A DNA stretch of 64,000 bases from Colwellia sp. MB3u-45 (GTDB lineage Bacteria > Pseudomonadota > Gammaproteobacteria > Enterobacterales > Alteromonadaceae), in the NCBI RefSeq assembly GCF_014077005.1, contig NZ_JACGVC010000042.1, positions 32,997 through 96,996 of the forward strand. Reading direction: 5' to 3'. Shown here piece after piece: positions 46,026 to 55,466 of the stretch. Position 1 is the stretch's first letter. Each line of letters opens with the position of its first letter. The position numbers and the translations under genes were made by a program. Below the pieces are notes generated by a model that worked only from the letters and a program-made list of their open reading frames with translations, was not told where the DNA came from and searched no databases.

Positions 46026-46512
46026 TTTAACCCGGCATTACTACTGTATTGCGACTGCATTCAATTAGGCTAATAAGATAGCGGTAAGTGCTCAACGTAC
46101 TCAGCAATAGCTAAACTTGAGATCAGCCCGGCTGAGTCAATAGCCAATAAATGAATTAGCCTTGCTATGCCATATTTTTTTCATTTTGAATGCTAAAGTC
46201 TCTAAAGTCTTCGTATGCGGCTTGTAATTTTGGCCGAACCCCTGCGTAATCAGGCTGCAATTTTCCTCTATGCTTAATACATTTGATCTTGGGTATTAAT
46301 GGGCTAGCGGCTTATTAGTGACAATATAGATGTTATGAGTTTTGCTGATGTTACAAAATTGTTTGAGTTCTCAGTATTATTGAATACGTATGCAAAGCAT
46401 ATCTAAAGAAAAAACCATCCCTTATATTAATAACGTTAACGATAAATAATAAAAGTTAGTTAGAAAACTAACAATAAAAATATGTCATGGATGAATATTA
46501 GGGGAAATAATT
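46026..46512. promoter_or_regulatory. Upstream region of the TonB receptor, possible LacI-type operators
   Basis: Two CG-centred palindromes, ATACGTAT (46384-46391) and TAACGTTA (46431-46438), 47 bp apart centre to centre, lie 75-125 bp before the receptor gene. CG-centred sites suit a LacI-family regulator of maltodextrin use. The rest of the spacer shows nothing recognisable. Confidence 0.4.
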
Positions 46513-49500
46513 ATGCGTACATTTAAGCGGAGTAAGCTTTCAATAGCCTTACTTTCTTGTGGTTTTATAATGTCTTCTGGGGGGCTTTATGCACAAGAAA
46601 ATGTTGAAACTACCTTAGAAACAGAAAAAGTAGACGTAAAAGATAACGCCAAAGCAAAAGTAAAAGCCATTGAAGTTATTGAAGTTACTGGTTTTAGACG
46701 TTCACTTATTGAATCTATCAATCAGAAACGCTTTGCTGATACCGTATCAGAGCAAATAACGGCCGATGACTTAGGGGCACTACCTGATGTTTCCATGGCA
46801 GACGCTTTAACACGTTTACCCGGTATTTCTGCTGTAAGAACAGGTGGGCAAGCTGCTGAAATTAATATCCGTGGTATGTCAGGTGGGTTTGTATCGACAA
46901 CCCTAAATGGTCGCGAGCAAGTCTCAACCAGCGGTCAGCGCAGTGTTGAATTTGATCAATACCCTTCAGAGCTGATTTCACAAGCCTCCGTTTTTAAATC
47001 ACCTAAAGTATCACTCATTGAAGGTGGCGTGGCAGGTACAGTTGAATTAAAAACTGCCAGTCCTTTGAAAAATGAAAAACAACATTCTTTTAATGTGAAT
47101 GCTCGTGGTATGTACAACGATTTAGCCAGCGATGTGCCTGATGCTACATCATCAGGTCATCGTTTTAGTGTTTCATATCAGGGTAAATTTGCTGATGACA
47201 CCTTGGGTATTGCGCTTGGTTATGCACGTTTATTTCAACCCAGTGCCAGCACACAGTTTATCGGACAAAGCTACAATAAACTTAGAGATGTAGACGGGGT
47301 AGAAAACGATACAAATGGTCCAACAAAAGAAGACGGCATTCACCTTAATAAAGAATATGTCAGTGAAGGTTTTGAGTTGCAGCACAAAGGCGGTGAAGAA
47401 ACCCGTGACGGTTTCGTTACGACTATTGAATGGCAACCCGTTGATAACTTTAGGCTAAAGCTTGATGGTTTTTATTCTAAGTTTGATTCTGAAGAATTTG
47501 CCCGTGGTTATCGTGTTAAATTGGACGGTGGTAGTGCCGCAATAGGCAATGCCACTATTGTTGATAACTCTGTCATAGGCGGTACGTTTAATAGAACCTC
47601 TAATAGTTCAACGCGTGTTGAAGTTGTTAATGATGACAATAGCGATTCTGATGAAGTAAAAAGCGTCGGTATCAATGCAGACTGGCAAATTACCAACAAC
47701 CTTAATATGGCGATAGACTTATCTTATTCATCAGCCACCAGTGATTTTAGAAATGGATTACTTTGGGCACTAGTATCAGATGATGCTAATGCAGCAGAGC
47801 CAGAATTTGATAATAATGTCTCTATAAATTACTTATTGAATGGCCTAGATTTACCTGATGTGAGTTTAAATCAAGCCGATGCGTTAACAGATTTAAACCG
47901 TGTTATGGTGACAAAATACGGCATTTATCCTTATATCAATTCAGACGAAGTTACCGCTGCTCGTGTTGATTTTCAATACTCACTTGATACTAATTATATT
48001 TCTTCTATTGAATTTGGTGCGCGTTATTCAGAAAGAAAATACAGTAATGACCGCTCAGTCTTTGAATTTGGCAGCGACAGTGGCTTTAATTCGAAAGAAA
48101 AACCTTTAACGCTCACTGAAGATATGGTTTCAGTGGTTGACTGGCAAGGTGACTTTTCTTATTTTCCAAGCTATTTAGCACTTGATCAAGATGCAGTGTT
48201 AAATGCTTGGTTTCCTGAGGGGGTTCCTCAGCCAGTTCAAACCTGGGGCGGCTCTGCAAGTGGTGTTATCAATGGTGACTCATTAGGAAAAAATTCAGAC
48301 TGGACCATGAAAGAAAGTGGTGAAGTATTTGAAGATATTTTCGCGGCTTATATTATGGCAAACATTGATACTGAAATTGGCAATATGTCAGTCACGGGTA
48401 ACTTTGGTGTTCGTGTTGTTAGAACAAAACAAGCATCTACCTCATTACAAGATGTTGGCTTAACAACGGTAAAAGATGCCTACGGCGAAGATGTTCTGGA
48501 TGCAAAGCGCGATGTTGTCGTAGAGCCTAATGCAGATTTAGGCGCGCAATTTATTACCGACGACGCAGGGCTAATCAACCAAAAATATGCACCAAGTATC
48601 ATCAGTAATACTTATACCGATTATCTCCCTCAAATGAATTTAAATTTTCATCTAACCGATGATGATCAAATACGTTTTGCTGCGGCAAAGGTAATGAGCC
48701 GACCTAATATTGACCGACTAGCTTCAAACAGTAGCGTGAATATTAACAAGGTAACAACTGAGAGAGGTACTTACGCTGAAATAAGTGGTAACGCTAAAAA
48801 CAGCCCTCATTTAAAGCCGTTTTATGCCAATCAATATGATATTTCTTATGAAAGATATTTTACAGAATCGGATGGTAACTTTGTTTTTGCCCTTTTCTAT
48901 AAAGACATAAAGTCGGCAGGTATTGTTACTCAAACGATCAGTGAATATGACTTCGCTGGCAATGGTTTAATTGTCCCTGATGAATATATTGACCCACTAA
49001 GCGGCGTGCCATTAGAAATTCGCAATGGTAATTTTGAAACAGCGTTTAACGATGATAAAGGTGGTTATATAAAAGGGCTTGAAGTGACATACACGCAAGT
49101 TTTTTCATTCCTACCCGGTTTATGGTCTGGCTTAGGACTGAGTGCAAGTTACTCACATACTAAAAGTGAAATTCAACAAATTTCAAAATTAGGGCAACAA
49201 GATTTACCTATCTCACTGCCAGGCTTATCTGAAAATGTTCTACAAAGCACACTATTTTGGGCTCATGAAGGTTTTGAAACGCGCTTTAGTGCACGTTATC
49301 GAGATGAATTTGTTTCAGAGCAAGTCGCTGTCGAAGCACAAACCGTTAATTACGACGATGAATTGGTCATCGATTATCAGGCTTCCTATCAAGTTAATGA
49401 CAATTTAGGTGTTGTTTTTCAGGTGAATAATTTAACCGACGAACCCACCAAAAGTTACTTTGGCGTACAAAGCCAAACAGGCACCATTCAGTACTTTGGT

Positions 49501-49536
49501 CGTCAGTTCTTTTTAGGTATGACGTACGCGTTGTAG
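46513..49536 (+). CDS. TonB-dependent receptor (carbohydrate type)
   Basis: A 1007-residue outer-membrane transporter. Signal peptide to about 27 (SGGLYAQ/EN). The plug domain (about 60-195) shows EVTGFRRSLIESINQKR, ALPDVSMADALTRLPGISA and EINIRGMSGGFVSTTLNGREQ. The 22-strand barrel ends with the aromatic FFLGMTYAL. The pattern is that of the TonB-Xanth-Caul subfamily, used for sugars and oligosaccharides rather than iron. It is followed 120 bp later by a pullulanase gene, so maltodextrin uptake is a reasonable inference. AGGGGAAATAATT precedes the ATG. No maltose transporter or regulator is in the window. Confidence 0.93.
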   Translation: MRTFKRSKLSIALLSCGFIMSSGGLYAQENVETTLETEKVDVKDNAKAKVKAIEVIEVTGFRRSLIESINQKRFADTVSEQITADDLGALPDVSMADALTRLPGISAVRTGGQAAEINIRGMSGGFVSTTLNGREQVSTSGQRSVEFDQYPSELISQASVFKSPKVSLIEGGVAGTVELKTASPLKNEKQHSFNVNARGMYNDLASDVPDATSSGHRFSVSYQGKFADDTLGIALGYARLFQPSASTQFIGQSYNKLRDVDGVENDTNGPTKEDGIHLNKEYVSEGFELQHKGGEETRDGFVTTIEWQPVDNFRLKLDGFYSKFDSEEFARGYRVKLDGGSAAIGNATIVDNSVIGGTFNRTSNSSTRVEVVNDDNSDSDEVKSVGINADWQITNNLNMAIDLSYSSATSDFRNGLLWALVSDDANAAEPEFDNNVSINYLLNGLDLPDVSLNQADALTDLNRVMVTKYGIYPYINSDEVTAARVDFQYSLDTNYISSIEFGARYSERKYSNDRSVFEFGSDSGFNSKEKPLTLTEDMVSVVDWQGDFSYFPSYLALDQDAVLNAWFPEGVPQPVQTWGGSASGVINGDSLGKNSDWTMKESGEVFEDIFAAYIMANIDTEIGNMSVTGNFGVRVVRTKQASTSLQDVGLTTVKDAYGEDVLDAKRDVVVEPNADLGAQFITDDAGLINQKYAPSIISNTYTDYLPQMNLNFHLTDDDQIRFAAAKVMSRPNIDRLASNSSVNINKVTTERGTYAEISGNAKNSPHLKPFYANQYDISYERYFTESDGNFVFALFYKDIKSAGIVTQTISEYDFAGNGLIVPDEYIDPLSGVPLEIRNGNFETAFNDDKGGYIKGLEVTYTQVFSFLPGLWSGLGLSASYSHTKSEIQQISKLGQQDLPISLPGLSENVLQSTLFWAHEGFETRFSARYRDEFVSEQVAVEAQTVNYDDELVIDYQASYQVNDNLGVVFQVNNLTDEPTKSYFGVQSQTGTIQYFGRQFFLGMTYAL

Positions 49537-49655
49537 AGCCCGTTAGCCATGAGTTATTAAAGTGAATGAAATTATATTTTCAAATAAAAAGAATCTAATA
49601 ATTTCCGTATTCATTTCGGTATTAGCTCGCCCATTATCTCTTTGGAGTAAATGTT

Positions 49656-52600
49656 ATGTTTAGTCAAAAATCGGTGTTAAGAATTATTGTCTTAGCATTT
49701 TTATCAATAATACTGGCCGCGTGTGGCGGTTCAGATTCTACCGAGTCAGGTAAAGTATTACTTAGTTGCGATGTGCCAATGGTTGCCGACGCAGCCGGTA
49801 CAAGTTGTGTTGCGCCCGAGCCTATTGTTTGTCCTGTGCCAACGGTACCAGATGCATTAAATGAAAGTTGTGTGGTTGGTATTGATCCCAATGCACCTGC
49901 CCCTGTTATTTTCCCTCAAGAAAATCAGGCGTTGTTGTTTTATAACCGTGCTGACGGTGAATACGACGACTACAAAATGCATAATTGGAATAGTGATGAA
50001 TGTGATGTTTATGCAGAAGATTCTTTAGCGCAAAGCTGGGATAGTGGTTTAGTGCATACTGGGGTTGATCCCGTATATGGCGCGTATTGGCTAGTAAACC
50101 TTAAAGATGGTTACAATGAATGTGGTCACTTTATTGTTCATAAAGGTACTGATGACGCAGGAAAAGAATTTGGTGGCGGTGACTTTACAATGCCACTGTT
50201 TCAAGATGATGAAACATACCAGCGTATGAACTTTACTTTTTCAGGTGTAGCCTCTATTTTTGAATACCCGGTTGTATCACTGGGTAAGCAAGCGTTAGCA
50301 ATCAATGATTTTTCAGCACATTGGATTGATAGCAACACCTTTACCTGGGATGTGAATTTTGAACTGGTAACCTCAGTTAAATTACATCATTCAGCGACTG
50401 CTGGTATTGGTGGAGACGAAGCGAACCCAGATGTTATCACTGGAACGGTTGTTGAGTTAACGGAAGTTAACTTAAGCGACGAGCAAAAATCAGCTGCACC
50501 TTTAGTTGCTGACTGGCCTGCATTTTCAGGTAACTGGTCTGTTGAAGAAGCAAAAGCTATCGCTAAGAATCAATTAGTTTTAGTTGGTTATAACGCCGAA
50601 GGGATTGCTGTTGCGGCAACTTATGTTCAAGCTGATTTAGTACTTGATGACCTTTATACCAAAGGCGAGGCTGATGCCGATGAAGCAACCTTAGGCGTGG
50701 TTTATGAAAACGGTAGCATTAAAGTTTCTGTGTGGTCTCCAACCGCTCAAACGCTTAAATTAAATCTTTACGATGCGAATAAAAACATGGTTTCAAGTCA
50801 TGATATGACTGAAGATTCAATGACAGGTGTATGGAGTTATACCGGCGATACAAGTCTAGACCGTCAATTTTATCGTTTAGCATTAACGCTTTACCATCCA
50901 CAAAATAAAGCGATTGAAGAAATTGAAAGTACTGACCCTTACTCAGTAAGTTTATCAACCAATGGTGAATACTCTCAGTTTGTTAACTTATCTGACGAGG
51001 ACTTACAACCTGAAGGGTGGGAAGGCCACTCAGTATCAATTATCGAAAACTACGAAGACGCGGTAATTTACGAAGGGCATATTCGTGACTTTAGTGCACA
51101 AGATGAAAGTACTTCAGTTGACAATAGAGGCAAGTTCTTAGCTTTTACCGAAATAGACTCTGCGCCTATGTTGCATCTACAAAAATTAGTGGCTAATGGC
51201 TTGAATACATTTCATATGTTACCTGCTAATGATATCGCTACCATTAATGAAGATGCAGCCAAAATTATCGATCTCGATAGTACAGTATTAGCATTATGTA
51301 AAGTAGATTCCAAAGCACCGCCTTGTTATCAAGGAATTGACGAGCAAACATTGCGTTCGGTTTTTGAAAGCTATTCACCTTTCACAAACGATGTTGCTTT
51401 ATTGACTGAAGCGATGCGCAATACTGATAGCTTCAATTGGGGCTACGATCCTAAGCATTTCAATGTACCTGATGGTATCTATGCTTCAAACCCTGATGGC
51501 GTAACACGTATTAAAGAAATGCGTGCGATGATCAAATCATTGCATGACATTGGGTTACGTGTGGTTTTAGATGTTGTCTATAACCATACAAACTCTGCTG
51601 GTTTATGGGATAACTCGGTACTTGATAAACTTGTACCCGGTTATTATCACAGCCGTGACGTGACTACAGGCGCGGTTCAAAACAGCACCTGTTGTAGTGA
51701 TACAGCCCTTGAACATCGCATGATGGACAAGTTGATGGTTGACTCGTTAAAACAGTGGACAAAGCAATACCAATTTGACGGATTCCGCTTCGATATTATG
51801 AGCCAAGCTTCTAAAGCGCAAATGCTAGCAGCGCGTGACGCCGTTCAAGCGATTGACCCTGATAATCATTTTTATGGTGAAGGTTGGTACAAAGACTCTC
51901 GTGGTTTCGAACGCGCTGATCAAGAAAATATGGCGGGCACAGAGATAGCCACTTATAACGATCGCATTCGTGATGGTATTCGTAATGCGACCCTATTTAA
52001 CAATGTGAGTGATTCAGATTATCCATTTGAACAACAAGATATTGTGAAATTGGGCATGGCAGGCACACTAACTGACTATGTATTGAAAAACTTCAATGGT
52101 ATAGACGCAGCAGGTAGTAGTTTCGGTATGTATGCGAAAGACCCTGCTGATGTTATTAATTATGTGTCAAAACATGATAATGAAACCTTATGGGATAACT
52201 TACAGTTTAAGTTAAATCCTGAAATGTCGAACAGCGAACGTGTTCGTGCACAAAACATCTCACAATCAATTGTATTATTGTCGCAAGGTATTCCATTTTT
52301 ACAAATGGGTGGTGACTTCCTTCGCTCTAAATCTTTAGACCGAAATACCTATGATGCTGGCGATTGGTATAACTTAGTTGATTTCACTTTTGAAATTAAC
52401 AACTGGAATAAAGGCTTACCTCTAGATAAAGGCGGCCAAGATGACAGCTACTTAGTTGCACTAGCTTCTAGTCCATCAAGCACTGTTTCAATGACTGATA
52501 TGTTGTTTGCCTCGAATGTTTTCAATGAATTTTTATCAATTCGTTCAAACAGCTCATTATTTAGATTAACAACCGCGGCAGATATTATTAACCGTGTTGG

Positions 52601-53942
52601 TTTTCACAATATTGGCAAAAATCAAACACAAGGTTTGATTGTCATGAGTATTGATGACGGCATAAACCTTACTGATCTTGACCCTAATTATGACGCGATA
52701 GTCGTTCTGGTAAATGGTAGCAATAGCGCACAAACACATACTATTGCCTCAGCAATTGATTTTAGCTTACATCCTTTACTCATTGACTCAGTTGATGGCG
52801 CTGTTGCTAGTGCTAGCTTTGAGCAAGGTACTGACGAAGGCAGCTTTACTGTTCCTGCGTTAACGACCGCTGTTTTTGTGAAAGTACAAGGCGAAATGCA
52901 AGGTTCAGGTTTATCAGCTTATTCGACGGCAGGAGCACCTGATGTTGTTCCTTACGGAGATAAGGTTCCATTCGTTCGTGGTGACATGAATGGTTGGGGT
53001 GAAGTCGATGGTTTAATCTACCAAGCTGATGGTATATACCAAACGAAGATTACCCTTGCTGCAGGAAGTTATGGTTTTAAAATTGCTTCAGGAGATTGGT
53101 CAACAATTAACTTAGGCGCACCAAGCTCTGGTGGTGAAGTAGTAGAAGATGAAAGCTTTAGTTTATTGCCTGGTAGCAATGACAATTTAAGTATTACTAT
53201 TGCCGTTGATGGAACTTATATATTCACGCTTGATTCTTCTGATATCAACGCACCTACTTTGTTAGTAGAAAATGAAGAGCCGTTTGTTGGAACACCTATG
53301 TTTATTCGTGGTGACATGAATGACTGGAGTGAAGATAACCGCTTAATTTATGTGGGTGGTGGCAAGTACCAAGTTACCATTAGCATGACTGCTTCAACGC
53401 CTAACTTCAAAATAGCCTCTGCGGATTGGTCTACAATCGACATGGGCGCACCAGCTGATGATATGGAAATATTTGAAGGTGAAGTGCAGTTATTATTGTC
53501 AGGTAGTATTGATAACTTCAGTATGGTCTTTGCTGAAGCTGGAGATTACACGTTTGTGTTTGACGCATCTAACTTAGCTGAGCCTACATTAAGTATTTAT
53601 GCCGCAGAAATGTTTGGTGCTACACCCGTATTTATTCGTGGCGACATGAATGATTGGGGGGAAGTTGATCTACTTAACTATGATGGCGCAAGCAGCTACT
53701 CTGTGGAAATAAACCTAACTGCTGGTGATTATGGATTTAAAGTGGCTTCGGGTGACTGGTCAACTGTCAATTTAGGGGCTCCGGCAGATACCAATGTTGT
53801 TACTCTAGATTCACCATTGGTATTAGTACAAGACTCGCAAGATAACTTGAGCGTAACAATTACTGAAGCTGGCGATTATATCGTTACAGTTGCTGGGCCT
53901 AATCCGCTCACACCAACGATAAATATCAGTAAAAAGCCGTAA
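49656..53942 (+). CDS. Lipoprotein pullulanase (GH13) with three C-terminal repeat modules
   Basis: A 1428-residue surface-type lipoprotein. Lipobox ILAAC, Cys23. Two short Cys-rich units (VPMVADAAGTSC, VPTVPDALNESC) lie at about 38-80, then a pullulanase-type CBM41 (FYNRADGEYDDYKMHNWN, about 90-190), a CBM48-like domain (KVSVWSPTAQTLKLNLYD) and the GH13 barrel (about 470-900). Catalytic residues fit Asp713 (FRFDIM), Glu742 (GEGWY) and Asp841 (KHDNE), with NWGYDP. Three ~110-residue repeats at about 1104, 1213 and 1323 each open with F(V/I)RGDMN(G/D)W. Pullulanase cuts alpha-1,6 links in pullulan and starch; PulA is a classic T2SS lipoprotein cargo. GGAG precedes the ATG. Confidence 0.94.
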   Translation: MFSQKSVLRIIVLAFLSIILAACGGSDSTESGKVLLSCDVPMVADAAGTSCVAPEPIVCPVPTVPDALNESCVVGIDPNAPAPVIFPQENQALLFYNRADGEYDDYKMHNWNSDECDVYAEDSLAQSWDSGLVHTGVDPVYGAYWLVNLKDGYNECGHFIVHKGTDDAGKEFGGGDFTMPLFQDDETYQRMNFTFSGVASIFEYPVVSLGKQALAINDFSAHWIDSNTFTWDVNFELVTSVKLHHSATAGIGGDEANPDVITGTVVELTEVNLSDEQKSAAPLVADWPAFSGNWSVEEAKAIAKNQLVLVGYNAEGIAVAATYVQADLVLDDLYTKGEADADEATLGVVYENGSIKVSVWSPTAQTLKLNLYDANKNMVSSHDMTEDSMTGVWSYTGDTSLDRQFYRLALTLYHPQNKAIEEIESTDPYSVSLSTNGEYSQFVNLSDEDLQPEGWEGHSVSIIENYEDAVIYEGHIRDFSAQDESTSVDNRGKFLAFTEIDSAPMLHLQKLVANGLNTFHMLPANDIATINEDAAKIIDLDSTVLALCKVDSKAPPCYQGIDEQTLRSVFESYSPFTNDVALLTEAMRNTDSFNWGYDPKHFNVPDGIYASNPDGVTRIKEMRAMIKSLHDIGLRVVLDVVYNHTNSAGLWDNSVLDKLVPGYYHSRDVTTGAVQNSTCCSDTALEHRMMDKLMVDSLKQWTKQYQFDGFRFDIMSQASKAQMLAARDAVQAIDPDNHFYGEGWYKDSRGFERADQENMAGTEIATYNDRIRDGIRNATLFNNVSDSDYPFEQQDIVKLGMAGTLTDYVLKNFNGIDAAGSSFGMYAKDPADVINYVSKHDNETLWDNLQFKLNPEMSNSERVRAQNISQSIVLLSQGIPFLQMGGDFLRSKSLDRNTYDAGDWYNLVDFTFEINNWNKGLPLDKGGQDDSYLVALASSPSSTVSMTDMLFASNVFNEFLSIRSNSSLFRLTTAADIINRVGFHNIGKNQTQGLIVMSIDDGINLTDLDPNYDAIVVLVNGSNSAQTHTIASAIDFSLHPLLIDSVDGAVASASFEQGTDEGSFTVPALTTAVFVKVQGEMQGSGLSAYSTAGAPDVVPYGDKVPFVRGDMNGWGEVDGLIYQADGIYQTKITLAAGSYGFKIASGDWSTINLGAPSSGGEVVEDESFSLLPGSNDNLSITIAVDGTYIFTLDSSDINAPTLLVENEEPFVGTPMFIRGDMNDWSEDNRLIYVGGGKYQVTISMTASTPNFKIASADWSTIDMGAPADDMEIFEGEVQLLLSGSIDNFSMVFAEAGDYTFVFDASNLAEPTLSIYAAEMFGATPVFIRGDMNDWGEVDLLNYDGASSYSVEINLTAGDYGFKVASGDWSTVNLGAPADTNVVTLDSPLVLVQDSQDNLSVTITEAGDYIVTVAGPNPLTPTINISKKP

Positions 53943-53989
53943 CTAGGGGGTTATCTAACCTTAATAAAGGTTACAGCTAAACAAGGTTA

Positions 53990-54019
53990 AAAAGCCTTCT
54001 CCTGGTAGAGGGCTTTTTT
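53990..54019 (+). terminator. Terminator after the pullulanase gene
   Basis: AAAAGCCTTCT/AGAGGGCTTTT 11-bp stem (one G-T pair) then TTTT, 47 bp after the stop. Confidence 0.88.
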
Positions 54020-54390
54020 ATACCAAGAATAAAGTTTTTGTTTCAATGAAGGTGCTAGATTTCTCCTGCAATCCTTCTATTTTATCTTTCACAAATGTTT
54101 CGTATAGCGGGTTAATCTTAACTACCTTTTCATCGCGAGTAAGAAGAAAGAGTTTGTTGATAGTGTTTCAATTCAGCATAGGCGTCGCCTAAATCATAGG
54201 ACGTATTTGGACACTCATGAAAAAATCGAGAATTTAGCTTAAATACTTCAAGTGCTTGCGGGGCTTTATTTTGTTCGATAAGCAAATATCCAATATTTCT
54301 CAGGTTTGACTCTTCAAATTTAAATTGATTGGTGTTGAGTAACTTGATAGCCACAGGATGTGCATTTTTATATCTAACAACTAGGACTTC
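54020..54390 (-). pseudogene. TPR-gene 3' fragment, frameshifted and truncated
   Basis: A minus-strand frame (54130-54423) encodes TPR-like sequence (FKFEESNLRNIGYLLIEQNKAPQALEVF and NTSYDLGDAYAELKHYQQTLSSYSR) then stops at 54130. One frame over, the reading continues without stop as KVVKINPLYETFVKDKIEGLQ to 54019-54021, which would restore a normal TPR helix pair (SYSR to VKINPLYE). So a frameshift near 54135 splits the C terminus. The N-terminal ~25 residues of the frame do not look homologous and appear to be IS3-flank sequence. Most of the original gene is missing. I cannot name the parent protein. Confidence 0.65.
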
Positions 54391-54435
54391 ACTAGACACC
54401 CAATAAGTACATTGTAACTTCAATTAGAGGTGCTT

Positions 54436-54579
54436 ATGAGCAAAGGCAAACGCTATCCCCAAGAATTTAAAATTGAAGCAGTTAAACAAACCAACAAACG
54501 TGGTTATTCGGTCGTTGAAGTATTGGAGCGGTTAGGTATTTGCACTAAAAGGTTATATCACTGGCGATGTTACTCTTAA
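54436..54579 (+). pseudogene. Truncated IS3-family transposase OrfA
   Basis: The first ~43 residues (YPQEFKIEAVKQTNKRGYSV, ERLGICTKRLYHW) match the N-terminal HTH part of IS3-type OrfA. The rest is gone: the frame passes into unrelated sequence and ends at 54577. No OrfB and no right inverted repeat are visible. It is an insertion-sequence remnant next to the decayed TPR gene, probably the cause of its truncation. Confidence 0.8.
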
Positions 54580-54691
54580 CATTAACTCGGGAATTTTTTC
54601 TGTCTCGATATTAGACTCGATTGCTCTTGGGGATTTATTCTGGGGATACTTTGATGGTGTATTTCGATCTATTTTCGTTAATCTTGAGTAA
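54563..54691 (+). pseudogene. Possible 3' remnant of another gene
   Basis: In a different frame from the transposase fragment, a stop-free stretch encodes GDVTLNINSGIFSVSILDSI and ALGDLFWGYFDGVFRSIFVNLE, ending in TAA at 54689. There is no start codon and the reading begins just where the OrfA similarity ends, so it may be the tail of a gene cut by the insertion. Too short to identify; could also be chance. Confidence 0.35.
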
Positions 54692-55466
54692 TATTGAAAA
54701 GCCATATATTAACTTTGATTAATGTGACACATTATTTTAGGCAATAAAAAAGCCTTACCGAAGTAAGGCTTGAAATGCTCGCTATATGGTCTAGTAAACT
54801 AGCTTCTTTTTATTAATTTCTTTATTTTTATTATTATTGTTTTTGTTTTTATTATTGTTTTTCTTTAGCGCGGGACATTTATAGCAAAGGCTTTTTCTCT
54901 GTGCAACAACTTTAATAGAGCATATATTCCACGAATATCTTCGTATAAGTGATGTGTAAACTCACAACGCTCAGTCTATTTTTTTGTTTGTAGGTGTTGA
55001 TTAAGCTAAAAGCTAACGCTTTAATAAAATGTCCTTTTTAAAGCGGGGTAAAAAAATGTAAAAAAGTGTTATCGATCAAGTTGTAACGTGAGTATGACCT
55101 AATGAAAAAATGTGACTAAAAACACTCCACCTGGTTAACCACTTAGGGCATTTGTAAATATATTTTCACTGTCTTATGGCTTTTGCTGAGAAATATAAAA
55201 AAATAAATTTTTTATATTAATGAAATTATTTTTACTAAAAATGATCGCGCCACTAAAACGGCAACTTATTGAGTTAATGATATCTGCTGGTATCTGGCTT
55301 TAGCTAGCGTGTGCTAATTAAAGGTTGCGAGAGTATTTTGCCTTATAGCAAAAATAAGGCAAATTTTTTATCAATGCCGTAAGCGTACATAGATTTGATT
55401 TGGACATAGATCAATAAAATTTGAAGTGTTAGAATGCGCGCATACAAATAGCGGAGATAAATTTTC
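54692..55466. other. AT-rich spacer with a minus-strand terminator, no clear gene
   Basis: Includes a long T/A-rich tract (about 54805-54865). On the minus strand a 37-codon stop-free stretch without ATG (54865-54975, containing EFTHHLYEDIRGIYALLKLL) reads towards the terminator at 54750. I see nothing else up to the hemE ribosome-binding site. Confidence 0.4.
54743..54771 (-). terminator. Minus-strand terminator without an assigned gene
   Basis: Perfect 9-bp stem AAGCCTTAC/GTAAGGCTT with tetraloop, followed on the minus strand by TTTTTATTGC. No recognised minus-strand gene lies upstream, so it may end a small RNA or a lost gene. Confidence 0.75.

Noticed and set aside
50755..50958. Minus-strand ORF inside the pullulanase gene
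   Set aside because: Antisense shadow within a conserved GH13 enzyme; no start signal.
55395..55440. FNR-like site before hemE (TTGAT ... ATCAA)
   Set aside because: The half-sites are separated by 10 bp rather than the 4 bp required for an FNR box.
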